DNA from: Caulobacter sp.
GTDB lineage: Bacteria > Pseudomonadota > Alphaproteobacteria > Caulobacterales > Caulobacteraceae
Direction of reading: 5' to 3'
DNA: 58,525 nt
NCBI GenBank assembly: GCA_028291055.1
Contig: JAQGIP010000014.1
Span: 1 to 58,525, forward strand
The notes beneath the pieces are model-generated. The model did not search any database, had not been told where the DNA came from, and saw only the letters and a list, made by a program, of their open reading frames with translations. Made by a program: the position numbers and the translations under genes. Shown in pieces: positions 1-8,162 of the stretch; within the stretch, counting starts at the first letter, position 1; every line of letters starts with the position of its first letter.

Positions 1-1
1 G

Positions 2-382
2 CATCCCAAGCCCAGCGACTTCTTCCGGGCCATGGAAAGCGCCGGCGGCGAGGACCTGTCGTGGTTCTGGCGCGGCTGGTACCTCAACAACTGGACCCAT
101 GACCTGGCGGTGGGCGAGGTCAAATATCTGGACGGCGCCCCGGCCAAGGGGGCGAGCGTGACGGTGACCAACCGGGGCCAGCTGGTGCTGCCGGCGACCT
201 TGCGGGTGACCTACGCCGACGGGTCGAAGAGCGACATCCGCGTGCCGGTGGAAACCTGGCTCCAGAACGCCAGCCACGTCTTCTACCTGGACGGCGCCAA
301 ACCCATCACCGACGTCACCATCGATCCCGACCACCGCCTGCCCGACGCCGACCGGAGCAACAACAGCGCCAGGCCTCAATAG
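2..382 (+). CDS. M1-family metallopeptidase, C-terminal end (5' truncated by window)
   Basis: The frame is open from the first bases of the window to a TAG stop, so only the last 126 residues are present. It begins HPKPSDFFRAMESAGGEDLS and continues WFWRGWYLNN, which resembles the end of the catalytic region of M1 (gluzincin) aminopeptidase-like proteins, where an aromatic-rich helix precedes a beta-sandwich tail. The zinc-binding HExxH motif would lie upstream of the window and cannot be checked. The tail is rich in beta-strand-type sequence. The family call is moderately sure; the substrate is unknown. Confidence 0.7.
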   Translation, partial: HPKPSDFFRAMESAGGEDLSWFWRGWYLNNWTHDLAVGEVKYLDGAPAKGASVTVTNRGQLVLPATLRVTYADGSKSDIRVPVETWLQNASHVFYLDGAKPITDVTIDPDHRLPDADRSNNSARPQ

Positions 383-404
383 AGGCAAGGAGGCCCAGGT
401 CGGT

Positions 405-417
405 GTTATACTATAAC
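405..417. promoter_or_regulatory. Perfect 13-bp palindrome overlapping a possible -10 element
   Basis: GTTATACTATAAC reads the same on both strands around a central base. It contains TATACT, close to a -10 hexamer, and lies 60 bp upstream of the small secreted-protein gene that starts at 477. It could be an operator over a promoter. This is AT-rich sequence in a GC-rich setting, but chance occurrence of a 13-bp palindrome is not excluded. Confidence 0.35.
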
Positions 418-476
418 AAGGCCATTGACCGCCGATGGAGACGGGGCGATGGTCGCGGGCAACCGGAGGATTGTTG

Positions 477-839
477 ATGTCCAAGCCTGCTGTCGCCGCC
501 GCCGTGATCGGCCTCATGCTCCTCGCCTCGCCGTGCGCGGCGATGACGGTCGTCCACGTTGCATCGGACAGTTCCCTGGGGTTCAGGCTTGCCGACCCGG
601 ACGAGGCCACCGAGGGCCACTCAGGCGGGCCAAGGGAGAGGATGGCGCGAGGCGCCGCCCGCGCGCCGATGCTGGACGCCGAACAATGGACCGTCGATCC
701 CGTCCAACCGCCGGCTGGACCCTTCGCGATAGCGACAGGCGATGCGCCCTCGGCGCTCACGGACGCGCGGACGTCCGACCGTTACGACCCGCTTGCGCGT
801 TCGGCGACGACCGGCGCGGAACTTTTCAGCCACCATTGA
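477..839 (+). CDS. Small secreted protein of unknown function
   Basis: 120 residues. The ATG at 477 is preceded by a strong ribosome binding site, GGAGGA at 465-470, six bases away, which is why this start was chosen over one 42 bases upstream. The N-terminus MSKPAVAAAVIGLMLLASPC is a clear Sec signal peptide with cleavage near residue 21-22 (CAA-M). The mature part is polar, rich in Asp, Arg, Ala and Pro, with no domain I recognise. Overlapping open frames on both strands exist, but none has such a start and leader. Function unknown; it could be a decaying gene. Confidence 0.5.
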   Translation: MSKPAVAAAVIGLMLLASPCAAMTVVHVASDSSLGFRLADPDEATEGHSGGPRERMARGAARAPMLDAEQWTVDPVQPPAGPFAIATGDAPSALTDARTSDRYDPLARSATTGAELFSHH

Positions 840-1347
840 GAGCAAGCGCGGGCCGGTCCTTGAAAAGGGGTTCGAGGCCGTCGCGGCCCTACCCGCGTTG
901 GGTGGGCGGTGCCTGACCGGGGACCACCGGCTGGGCACGGTCGGGGATCGGCGCGCAACGCCGAGGCGGTAGGTAGCCAGGCAAGGCGCATTGAGGTTCC
1001 TGCTGACCACATCCCCTGCCCCGCCTCGATCACCGACCTGCCGCTAGGCCGTGGCGGGGCTCACCCCTGCGACGTAGCGCAAATTCGGCGAGGAGGAGGC
1101 CCCGCCCCACGCGGCCTTAGGAGGCGTGGATAACTTTTCGCGTAGGTGGGTAGCGGGGAGACCCGCGACGGCCACGTAGCGCGATCCTGGAGTCGTGACG
1201 GCCATGGCGCGGGCGGCCCGGCCGGGGGCCGCTGCCTTGTCCTCCCCAGAAATGTTCAGGCGGAAAAATCCCCACAGCGGGACATGGTTCATAGCTGCCG
1301 CCGCCGAGGTCCATGCCCCCCCCCTTCTGCGAGGGCGGGCCTGGGCG
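840..1347. other. Non-coding stretch with imperfect repeats, no supported gene
   Basis: Short frames exist on both strands but none has a convincing start, leader or domain. The stretch 1045-1200 holds two imperfect direct copies of a block containing ACGTAGCGC (about 1073 and 1174), so one minus-strand frame reads RYVAVAGLPAT and RYVAGVSPAT in tandem. This looks like translated intergenic repeat rather than protein. No terminator was seen. Confidence 0.4.
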
Positions 1348-1680
1348 TCAGCGCGACTTAAGCGCCGTGTCGAGCAAGGCGGTGACCCAGGCTAGGTCCT
1401 TATCGGACAGAGCCGCCAGCCGGGCCGTCAGGTTGCTAAGGGCGGCGCGCTGTCGGGCGCCGACGGCCAACTCGGGGGTAAAAAGCTCGGCGGGATCGAC
1501 GCCCAGCGCCGTGGACAGCTTCTCGATGGTGGCGAACCGGACCCCCGTTGCCCCCGCCTCGATGCGAGAGATCATGTCGCGGCTGACGCCCGAGGCCTCG
1601 GCTAGGACCTCTTGGGTCATGCCTGCCTTCTTGCGGTTCGCGGCCACCAGCCGACCGAACCTCCGCCGCAAATCCTGCAT
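1348..1680 (-). CDS. XRE-family helix-turn-helix transcriptional regulator
   Basis: 110 residues. The start at 1680 (MQDLRRRFGRLVAANRKKAG) was chosen because a purine-rich GGGGAGG lies just upstream and because the XRE domain begins there; the open frame extends further but without support. Residues about 10-66 form a Cro/C1-type HTH (MTQEVLAEASGVSRDMISRI), followed by a 45-residue helical tail that could mediate dimerisation. It is transcribed away from the coupled pair at 1797-2449, the usual layout for a repressor controlling its neighbour. The function of its target genes is unknown. Confidence 0.82.
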   Translation of the reverse strand: MQDLRRRFGRLVAANRKKAGMTQEVLAEASGVSRDMISRIEAGATGVRFATIEKLSTALGVDPAELFTPELAVGARQRAALSNLTARLAALSDKDLAWVTALLDTALKSR

Positions 1681-1796
1681 GGGGAACCCCTCCCCACAGC
1701 GTGTAAGGGGGCGGAGGTCGCCGGAGCAGTAACGGCACAGGCGCAATGTGGACTTTGCGCCTACTACTTCTACACTTCGGCAAAATGGAGGGGTGG

Positions 1797-2075
1797 ATGC
1801 AGCGAACGCGTTGGTGGGCATTGGGCGGCGCGGCCCTCGTCCTTCTACTGATCGTCCAGATGCTGCGGTATGACCTGCATGGCAGCAGCCGGTTCGCCTA
1901 CCGCTTGGACCGCCTGACAGGTCGGGTAGCGATCTGCGGCGGCTCGGAGTGCACCACCCTGCCGGAGACCAAGGGCAAACCCTTCCACGTGGAAGACCTC
2001 CTCAACGGCACGGCGTCACCCCCGAATTTAACCGATGGCGGCCTCCCACTCCCCACGCCCGAGGCGCCCCGATGA
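1797..2075 (+). CDS. Small single-pass membrane protein, unknown function
   Basis: 92 residues from the ATG at 1797, chosen because GGAGGG lies four bases upstream and because it places a basic N-terminus (MQRTRWW) directly before one hydrophobic helix (about residues 8-23, ALGGAALVLLLIVQML). The remainder is soluble, with two cysteines (RVAICGGSECTTL) and a Pro-rich end. Its stop overlaps the next start (ATGA at 2072-2075), so the two are translationally coupled. The divergent XRE gene probably controls both. No known family was recognised. Confidence 0.55.
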   Translation: MQRTRWWALGGAALVLLLIVQMLRYDLHGSSRFAYRLDRLTGRVAICGGSECTTLPETKGKPFHVEDLLNGTASPPNLTDGGLPLPTPEAPR

Positions 2076-2449
2076 CGGCGCGCTCGACGATGACCAAGGT
2101 GTGGGGCTCATGGGCAGGACGTCTACATGAGTGGGCGCCCTGGCTCCTCCCGCGCACCTTTGAACGCCTTAGCGTCCGCGCCCAGGCCAGCGCCTTCGCC
2201 GAAATGCAAGAGGACTACCGGCAGCAGACGCTTGCAGCGATGCCGGGCTATCGCCCCGGGGACCGGGTGGCCGAGCAGATGGCAGATGAATACGTCCGGG
2301 CCGAATTCCCGACCTACGCCGAGGACCGCGACTACGGCGACTTCATCGAATACGCGGGTGGTGGCGCCAGCTACGATGAAGCCGAACGGCTCGATGCCAA
2401 GGAAGATCGAGCTCACGACGATGAATATCGAGAAGGCGACGACGACTAG
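2072..2449 (+). CDS. Acidic soluble protein coupled to the membrane protein, unknown function
   Basis: 125 residues, starting in the ATGA overlap with the preceding gene. The first third is basic and aromatic (GRLHEWAPWLLPRTFERLSV); the rest is strongly acidic, with alternating Tyr and Asp/Glu (YAEDRDYGDFIEYAGGGASY) and an end of Glu/Asp repeats. There is no signal peptide or membrane segment. With its membrane-bound partner and the divergent XRE regulator it forms a compact three-gene unit beside a tRNA gene. No family recognised. Confidence 0.5.
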   Translation: MTARSTMTKVWGSWAGRLHEWAPWLLPRTFERLSVRAQASAFAEMQEDYRQQTLAAMPGYRPGDRVAEQMADEYVRAEFPTYAEDRDYGDFIEYAGGGASYDEAERLDAKEDRAHDDEYREGDDD

Positions 2450-2814
2450 CTGGATGATGCGTTTAGTCCGCTGGGCCTGCATGGTGGCCGTTTCGGGAGC
2501 GGCCTTCGCCCTAGAGGCTGGACGGGCGCCTGGTGATGATGGCCACCGCCTCGGTGTCCCCTGGATCGGGAGCGGGCTCCTGAAGGATGCGATCTTTCAG
2601 CGGGCCGCAGCGCCGCTCTTGCCGAATTGCAGGGTTCGGCGTTCGGATCGAAGGCCACACGGCAACGTCAGGCGTCGCTCGCGTGCTGGCGCGTTGCTTC
2701 CCGCGCCAGGACTGCAAGGCTCAAGGAAAGTTCGTCGTTAGGAAAACTCTTAGGAAGCGCCCCCGGAGGGGAGGACACTTCTTCAACAATTTCAAGCGAC
2801 TACGGCTGAGGTAG
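2450..2814. other. Probable decayed or non-coding DNA between unknown pair and tRNA-Ser
   Basis: Several frames look locally protein-like but none is intact. A plus-strand frame from about 2452 opens with a hydrophobic leader (MMRLVRWACMVAVSGAAFA) and then turns low-complexity. A minus-strand frame at 2511-2717 has GC-rich third positions and ends AVAIITRRPSSL, but has only a TTG start without a ribosome site. Switching frame partway is what a frameshifted relic would show. I do not call a gene. Confidence 0.3.
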
Positions 2815-2906
2815 TGGCGGAGACGGAGGGATTCGAACCCTCGGTACCCTTTTGGGGGTACGCTCATTTAGCAAACGAGTGCCTTCAGCCTCTCGGCCAC
2901 GTCTCC
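2815..2906 (-). tRNA. tRNA-Ser(GCU)
   Basis: Read on the minus strand, the gene starts GGAGACG (2906-2900) and ends with the pairing CGTCTCC, a G discriminator and an encoded CCA (2815-2817). The anticodon loop is TTGCTAA within a stem of CTCGT/ATGAG type, giving anticodon GCT for AGC/AGU serine codons. A long variable arm (GTACCC/GGGTAC) and a T loop with TTCGAAT are present, as expected for a class II serine tRNA of 92 nt including CCA. Confidence 0.96.
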
Positions 2907-3058
2907 TAAGGAGGCGTCGTTTGCTACGGCTTGCGCGCCGGGTCAACACCCGATGCGAAATGGCCGCGATCCCTTGGCGCGTAAGCCCCGCCGTTAACGG
3001 GACGCTCAGCCGGACATGGCAGGGTGTCGCCCGACCGTTTCCAGGATTTGAGTGGCCC

Positions 3059-4624
3059 ATGTCTTCCGCTTCCGTGCTGCGCGAGATCGCGAGCGACACC
3101 GAGATCGCGCCCGTTGCGCCCGAAAGCCTGCGCGGGACGCCCCGCGCCGCGCGCGTGCCGCCGCCCACCTTTTCGCCCGGCGACCGCCGCGGCCCCTTCC
3201 GTCCACAGGCCCTGACGCCGGCGCGCCTGCGCGTGCGCGGCAAGTCCGCCGCCCGGGTCTTCCGGCTGATCGATCTCGCCGTGGTCGGCGCCCTGGCCCT
3301 CTATATCTGCGCTGTCGCCAACCCCTCGGGCCTGGCCGGCGCGCGCGCGGCCGATGTGGGCGCCTTTGCTTTCGCCGCCCTGTTCAGCGTCGGCGCGCTC
3401 AGCCTGATGCAGGCCTATGACTTCGGCCCGCGCGAAACCTTCGTGCGCCATCTGGTCCGCGTCGCCGCCGGCCTCGGCGTCACCGGCCTGGTGCTGCTGG
3501 CCGCCATCACCTTCCTGGGCCAGATCGAGACCGGCCCGGCCCTGGTGCGCTGGTTCCAGCTGGCGATCGGCGCCTCCCTCGCGCTGCACGCCGTCTGGTG
3601 GCTCCAGGTCGAGCGCTGGCGCCGCCAGGGCCGCCTGGCCCCCAACGTCGTCATCGTCGGGGCCAACGCCAACGCCGAAAAACTCATCGCCGCCGCGCTG
3701 AAGACCGGCGACATGGCCATCCTGGGCATCTTCGACGACCGCCTGGCCCGCGCCCCCAAGGACATCCGCGGCGTCCCCGTGCTCGGCGACACCGAGGCCC
3801 TGCTCGGTCACCGCATCATGCCCTATGTCGACCGCGTGGTGATCACCGTGACCGGCGCCACCCGCGCGCGCATCCGCGACCTGATCGCCTGCCTGACCGT
3901 GCTGCCCAACGAGGTCAGCCTGCTGGTCGATCTCGACGGCGAGGCCGCCCGCGCCGCTGCGGTCAGCCGCATCGCCGACTGGTCCCTGACCCGCGTCTCC
4001 GGCCAGGAGCTGAACGAACGCAAGGCCTTCTGGAAACGCGCCCAGGATGTGGTGGTGGGAACCACGGCGCTGATCTGCGCGGCTCCGATCATGCTGGCCG
4101 TAGCCATCGCCATCAAGCTGGACAGCCCCGGCCCCGTCTTCTTCCGCCAGCGCCGCCACGGCTTCAACAACGAGTCGATCCGCGTGTGGAAATTCCGCTC
4201 CATGCGCCACGAGGCCGCCGACGCCACCGCCTCGCGCCAGATCAGCGCCGATGACGACCGCGTCACCAAGGTCGGCAAATTCATCCGCAAGACCAGCCTC
4301 GACGAACTGCCCCAGATCTTCAACGTCCTCAAGGGCGAGATGAGCCTGGTCGGTCCCCGCCCCCACGCCATCGGCATGAAGACCGGCGATGTGGAAAGCG
4401 CGCGCCTGGTCGCCGAATACGCCCACCGCCACCGCATGAAGCCCGGCATGACCGGCTGGGCCGCCGTCAACGGTTCGCGTGGCCCCGTCGACACCCCCGA
4501 GCTGGTCCGCAAGCGCGTCCAACTGGATGTCGAATACATCGAGCGCCAGGGCTTCTGGCTCGACATGTGGATCATGGCCATCACCATCCCCTGCCTGCTG
4601 GGCGACCGGGACGCGGTGCGCTAA
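3059..4624 (+). CDS. hfsE: Polyprenyl-phosphate glycosyl-1-phosphate transferase, HfsE type
   Basis: 521 residues. Starts holdfast polysaccharide assembly by moving a sugar-1-phosphate from a UDP-sugar onto undecaprenyl phosphate at the inner membrane. The N-terminal half has about four membrane segments (residues about 75-185), then a Rossmann-like section (VVIVGANANAEKL), then a fifth membrane segment and the bacterial sugar transferase domain, with KFRSM about 378-382, DELPQ about 415-419 and LVGPRP about 430-435. The ATG at 3059 was chosen as the first plausible start beyond the tRNA. It is followed after five bases by the flippase gene. Gene order E-F-G-H supports the holdfast assignment; a paralogous capsule enzyme is the alternative. 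Confidence 0.82.
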   Translation: MSSASVLREIASDTEIAPVAPESLRGTPRAARVPPPTFSPGDRRGPFRPQALTPARLRVRGKSAARVFRLIDLAVVGALALYICAVANPSGLAGARAADVGAFAFAALFSVGALSLMQAYDFGPRETFVRHLVRVAAGLGVTGLVLLAAITFLGQIETGPALVRWFQLAIGASLALHAVWWLQVERWRRQGRLAPNVVIVGANANAEKLIAAALKTGDMAILGIFDDRLARAPKDIRGVPVLGDTEALLGHRIMPYVDRVVITVTGATRARIRDLIACLTVLPNEVSLLVDLDGEAARAAAVSRIADWSLTRVSGQELNERKAFWKRAQDVVVGTTALICAAPIMLAVAIAIKLDSPGPVFFRQRRHGFNNESIRVWKFRSMRHEAADATASRQISADDDRVTKVGKFIRKTSLDELPQIFNVLKGEMSLVGPRPHAIGMKTGDVESARLVAEYAHRHRMKPGMTGWAAVNGSRGPVDTPELVRKRVQLDVEYIERQGFWLDMWIMAITIPCLLGDRDAVR

Positions 4625-4629
4625 CCGGC

Positions 4630-6078
4630 ATGTTCTGGCGCGGTGTCCTGGGTTATCTGCCCGTCAATGTGGCGCAAGGCCTGGTGGGGCTGTTCTCCAT
4701 CGTGGTCTTCACGCGGCTGCTGACGCCGGAGCAGTACGGCGCCTACGCGCTGGGCTTCTCCGCCATGAGCCTGGCCCACACCGCCGTCTTCGTCTGGAGC
4801 GAGGCCGCCATGGCCCGCTTCCATGCCCGCGCGGCCGAACAAGGCAACCTCGCCGACCATTTCGCCACCCTCTACCGCCTGTGGTTTGGCCTGGCGCTGA
4901 TCTTCCCCCTGGCCGCCGGACTGTTGGTCTGGCTCCTGCCCCTCAACGGCCCGATCAAGGCCGCCGTCGGCGCGGGCCTGGCCGTCATCGTCTTCCGCAG
5001 CCTTGCCAAGCTGGCGCAGGAACGCCGCCGCGCGGCCGGCGACGTGCGCGGCGCGGCGCTGATGGATGTCACCCAGACGGTCGGCGGCTTCGCCATCGGC
5101 GTCGTCCTGGTGCTCACCGGCGCCGGCGGCGCGGGCCCGCTGCTGGGCCTGGGCGCCATCGCCGCCGTCTGCCTGACCTGGGCGCTGCGCCCTGAACTGA
5201 AGGCCGCGAGCGGCGGCCACTACGACCGCAAGCTGGCCCGCGTCTACGCCGGCTATGGCCTGCCCGTGGCGCTGTCGCTGATCCTGGCCCTGGTCATCGC
5301 CTCCACCGACCGCTTCCTGCTGGCCGGCTTCCTCGGCGAGAAGGCCGTGGGCGTCTATCACGCCGGCTACACCCTGGCGAACCGCACCCTCGACGTCATC
5401 TTCATCTGGCTCGGCATGGCCGGCGGCCCGGCCATGGTCCTGGCCCTCGAGCGCGGGGGCCTGAAGGCCCTGCAGGACGCCGCCAAGGAGCAGGCCTCCC
5501 TGATGCTGCTGCTGGCCCTGCCCGCCGCCGCCGGCCTGGCGCTCACGGCCCGGCCCCTCGCCGAGATCATGATCGGCCCGGCCCTCTCCCAAGCCGCCGG
5601 CGAAGTCACCCCCTGGATCGCCGTCGCCGCCCTGTTCGGCGGCCTGACCACCTACTACCTGCACCAGGCCTTCACCCTGGGCCGCCGCACCACCCTGCTG
5701 TTCGCGGCCATGATCGCGCCGGCCGCCGCCAACCTGATCCTCAACCTGATCCTGATCCCGCGCTTCGGCATCGCCGGCGCCATGTGGGCCACCGCCGCCA
5801 GCTATGTGATCGGCGCCGTCGCCAGCTACACCCTCGGCCGCCGCGCCATGCCCCTGCCGATCCCCTGGGAGACCCTGGGCCGCGTGGGCCTGGCGACCCT
5901 GCTGATGAGCATCGTCGTGGCCCGCCTGCCTTCGCCCGGCGGCTTGCCCGAGCTGATCCTCAAGGCCGGCCTCGGCGCGCTTGTCTATGCCGCCGCCGTC
6001 ATCACCCTCGACGCGGGCGGCGTGCGGACCCGTGGCTCCGCCCTGGTGCGGATCTTGCGTCCGGGAACCGCGTCATGA
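4630..6078 (+). CDS. hfsF: Wzx-type polysaccharide flippase, HfsF type
   Basis: 482 residues of almost continuous hydrophobic helices (12-14 predicted by eye), beginning GYLPVNVAQGLVGLFSIVVF and carrying the LTPEQYGAYALG segment typical of PST/MATE-like oligosaccharide flippases. It would move the lipid-linked repeat unit across the inner membrane. The start at 4630 lies five bases after the hfsE stop; the stop overlaps the next start (ATGA at 6075-6078). Its place between the initiating transferase and a glycosyltransferase matches the holdfast synthesis order of Caulobacter. Confidence 0.82.
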   Translation: MFWRGVLGYLPVNVAQGLVGLFSIVVFTRLLTPEQYGAYALGFSAMSLAHTAVFVWSEAAMARFHARAAEQGNLADHFATLYRLWFGLALIFPLAAGLLVWLLPLNGPIKAAVGAGLAVIVFRSLAKLAQERRRAAGDVRGAALMDVTQTVGGFAIGVVLVLTGAGGAGPLLGLGAIAAVCLTWALRPELKAASGGHYDRKLARVYAGYGLPVALSLILALVIASTDRFLLAGFLGEKAVGVYHAGYTLANRTLDVIFIWLGMAGGPAMVLALERGGLKALQDAAKEQASLMLLLALPAAAGLALTARPLAEIMIGPALSQAAGEVTPWIAVAALFGGLTTYYLHQAFTLGRRTTLLFAAMIAPAAANLILNLILIPRFGIAGAMWATAASYVIGAVASYTLGRRAMPLPIPWETLGRVGLATLLMSIVVARLPSPGGLPELILKAGLGALVYAAAVITLDAGGVRTRGSALVRILRPGTAS

Positions 6079-7004
6079 ACGCCCGTGCTTCGGAATGGAT
6101 CGTCGACAACAAGGCCTGGAAGACGGCCCGTGCGCGCCTGTCCGTGCTGATCCCCTTCAAGGGCGACGACCCCGCCCGCCTGCTCGCCGCCCTGGACCTC
6201 GAACAGGCGGACGCCGAGATCGTCCTCCTGGACGACGGCACCAATGACGGCGCGCTCACCGAACGCCTCACCGCCCAGGTCGAGGCCCTGCGCCTGCCCG
6301 TCCGCTTCGTGCGCCTTGCGGCCAACCAGGGCCGCGCCAAGGGCCGCAACACCCTCGCCTCGCACGCCCGCGCGCCCCACCTGCTGTTCCTCGACAGCGA
6401 CATGCTGCCCGACAGCCCCGCCTTCCTCACCAACTGGCTGGCCATCGCCAACGCCGACACCCCCGTGGCCTTCGGCGGCTTCTCGCTCAAGCAGACCCCG
6501 CAACGCCGCGAACACGCCCTGCACCGCGCCATGGCGCTCAAGACCGACTGCACCCCCGCCCCCGAGCGCGCTCGCCAACCGGAAAAGCACGTCTTCACCT
6601 CCAACCTGCTGGTCCGCCGCGACGTCTTCCAGGCCATCGGCTTCGACGAGGCCTTCGCCGGCTGGGGCTGGGAGGATGTCGAATGGGCCATGCGCGTCAC
6701 CCGCGCCCACCCGATCCTGCACGCCGACAACCCGGCCACCCACCTGGGCCTCGACACCGCCCGCGACATCGCCGGCAAGTACGAGCAGTCCGTCGCCAAC
6801 TTCGGCCGCGTGGCCCAGCTCCACCCCGACATCGTCGCCGCCTACCCCAGCCACCGCGTCGCCAAGCTGCTGAAGCGGCTGCCCCTGCGCACCCTGTGGC
6901 GGCCCCTGTTCAAGGCCCTGGCCCTGGCCGACGCCGCCCCTCTGCCCGCCCGGGCCCTGGCCATGCGCCTCTACCGCACGGCCCTCTATGCGGATGTCGT
7001 CTGA
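6075..7004 (+). CDS. hfsG: Family 2 glycosyltransferase, HfsG type
   Basis: 309 residues, cytoplasmic, no membrane segment. A GT-A fold is shown by SVLIPFKGDD near residue 23, the nucleotide-binding VLLDDGTNDG (DDG at 53-55), the metal-binding DSD at 107-109 (LLFLDSDM), and GWGWEDVEWA (196-205), the acceptor/catalytic-base region of GT2 enzymes. It would add a sugar to the lipid-linked holdfast intermediate. Its start and stop overlap both neighbours by a few bases. It is the only clear glycosyltransferase in the locus apart from the initiating enzyme, so others may act from elsewhere. Confidence 0.84.
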   Translation: MNARASEWIVDNKAWKTARARLSVLIPFKGDDPARLLAALDLEQADAEIVLLDDGTNDGALTERLTAQVEALRLPVRFVRLAANQGRAKGRNTLASHARAPHLLFLDSDMLPDSPAFLTNWLAIANADTPVAFGGFSLKQTPQRREHALHRAMALKTDCTPAPERARQPEKHVFTSNLLVRRDVFQAIGFDEAFAGWGWEDVEWAMRVTRAHPILHADNPATHLGLDTARDIAGKYEQSVANFGRVAQLHPDIVAAYPSHRVAKLLKRLPLRTLWRPLFKALALADAAPLPARALAMRLYRTALYADVV

Positions 7005-7801
7005 TGCAGATCGATCTCGTCTACCACCCGGACCGCACCCTCAAAGGCAAGATCCGCCGCCGCCTTGTGCGCCTGGCCCACCGCCGCGCCGCCGTGGTCA
7101 ACCTGCCGCGCCCGCTGATCTCCTTCAGCTTCGACGACGCCCCCGCCTCGGCCGCCACCATCGGCGCCCAGTTGCTCGAGGCCCACGGCCATCGCGGGAC
7201 CTACTACATCTCCGCCGCCCTGGCCGGTCATGACGGTCCCATGGGCCGCTACGCCAACGCCGAACAGATCGCCGCCCTCGCCCAGGCCGGCCACGAGATC
7301 GCCTGCCACACCTACAGCCACCTCGACTGCGGCCAGGCCAATGGCGCCCAGGCCGACGAAGACGCCGCCCTCAACGACGAGGTGCTTCGCGCCTGGGGGG
7401 CGCCGAGCGCCACCAGCTTCGCCTACCCCTACGGCGACGTCTCCGCTGCGGCAAAGCAGGCCCTGGCCCATCGCTTCACCACCCTGCGCGCCCTGCACCA
7501 CGGCCTCATCGAGACTGGCTCGGACCTGAACCAGGCCCCCGCCATCGGCATCGAAGGTCCGGACGGCGAAGGCGCGGCCCTGCGCTGGATGATGCGCGCC
7601 GCCGCCAAAAAGGCCTGGCTCATCCTCTACACCCACGACGTGGCCGAGAGCCCCAGCGAGTGGGGCTGCACCCCCGTCGCCCTCGAACGCCTGATCGCCG
7701 CCGCCGACCGCCTGGGCTTCGATGTGGCCACCGTCGCCGACGCCGCCGCGCGCATCGGCGCGCCCGAAACGGCTCGCCAGAGCGCCCGCGCCGCCGCCTA
7801 G
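7004..7801 (+). CDS. hfsH: Polysaccharide deacetylase (CE4/NodB), HfsH type
   Basis: 265 residues. The NodB catalytic motifs are present: FSFDDAP with the catalytic/metal Asp pair at 44-45, and HTYSH with metal ligands H102 and H106; a later WLILYTHDV supplies the usual C-terminal His. Family members remove N-acetyl groups from GlcNAc-type sugars; in Caulobacter HfsH deacetylation is needed for holdfast cohesion and anchoring. There is no signal peptide, so a cytoplasmic action on lipid-linked precursor is likely. It starts inside the hfsG stop (TGATG). Confidence 0.85.
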   Translation: MQIDLVYHPDRTLKGKIRRRLVRLAHRRAAVVNLPRPLISFSFDDAPASAATIGAQLLEAHGHRGTYYISAALAGHDGPMGRYANAEQIAALAQAGHEIACHTYSHLDCGQANGAQADEDAALNDEVLRAWGAPSATSFAYPYGDVSAAAKQALAHRFTTLRALHHGLIETGSDLNQAPAIGIEGPDGEGAALRWMMRAAAKKAWLILYTHDVAESPSEWGCTPVALERLIAAADRLGFDVATVADAAARIGAPETARQSARAAA

Positions 7802-7886
7802 CCAAACGCTGGCCATCCCCCGCCCAACCGTGCTCGAATGACCCCACGACCGGGCCAGCGAAGCCCGGCGCGGGGAGACGATACCG

Positions 7887-8162
7887 ATGCAGCGCCAGAA
7901 GGTGCTTGTGCTCTACCTGGCCAACTCGGCCCTCGACGCCCCGGTCATCGGCTGGGCGGTCTATGACGGCACGGGCCAGACCCGCCCCATGGCCGGCGAC
8001 AACGACGAAGCCCCCTACGCCACCGGCGTCGACGCGCTTAAAGACGGCTGGCGCCTCATCCAGGCGGCCCAACTGCTGCCCCACCACGGCAGCGACGAAT
8101 TCGACGTCAGCTATCTGAAATACGAATTCTTCTTCGAGCAGCTGGTCGAGGTCGCCGTATGA
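7887..8162 (+). CDS. Conserved-looking 91-aa protein of unknown function, coupled to dioxygenase
   Basis: 91 residues starting at ATG 7887, with GGGGAGA about eight bases upstream. It is soluble, begins MQRQKVLVLYLANSALDAPV and ends LKYEFFFEQLVEV, the pattern of a compact alpha/beta domain; no catalytic motif is visible. Its stop overlaps the next start (ATGA at 8159-8162), so it is translated together with the PhyH-like enzyme. Lying between hfsH and hfsC it may have been recruited to holdfast chemistry. That is inference from position only. Confidence 0.65.
   Translation: MQRQKVLVLYLANSALDAPVIGWAVYDGTGQTRPMAGDNDEAPYATGVDALKDGWRLIQAAQLLPHHGSDEFDVSYLKYEFFFEQLVEVAV

Noticed and set aside
1045..1292. 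Small minus-strand gene with RYVAVAG/RYVAGVS repeats
   Set aside because: The repeats are translated intergenic DNA; no ribosome site or homologous domain.
400..2815. A genomic island integrated at the tRNA-Ser gene
   Set aside because: I looked for a second copy of the tRNA 3' end to the left; only a weak GGAGACGG match near 437 was found, and no integrase gene is present.
2924..4522. Long minus-strand open frame (532 codons) opposite hfsE
   Set aside because: It is the antisense shadow of a GC-rich gene: low-complexity Gly/Ala/Asp/Gln translation, no motif, while the plus strand has a full sugar-transferase domain.
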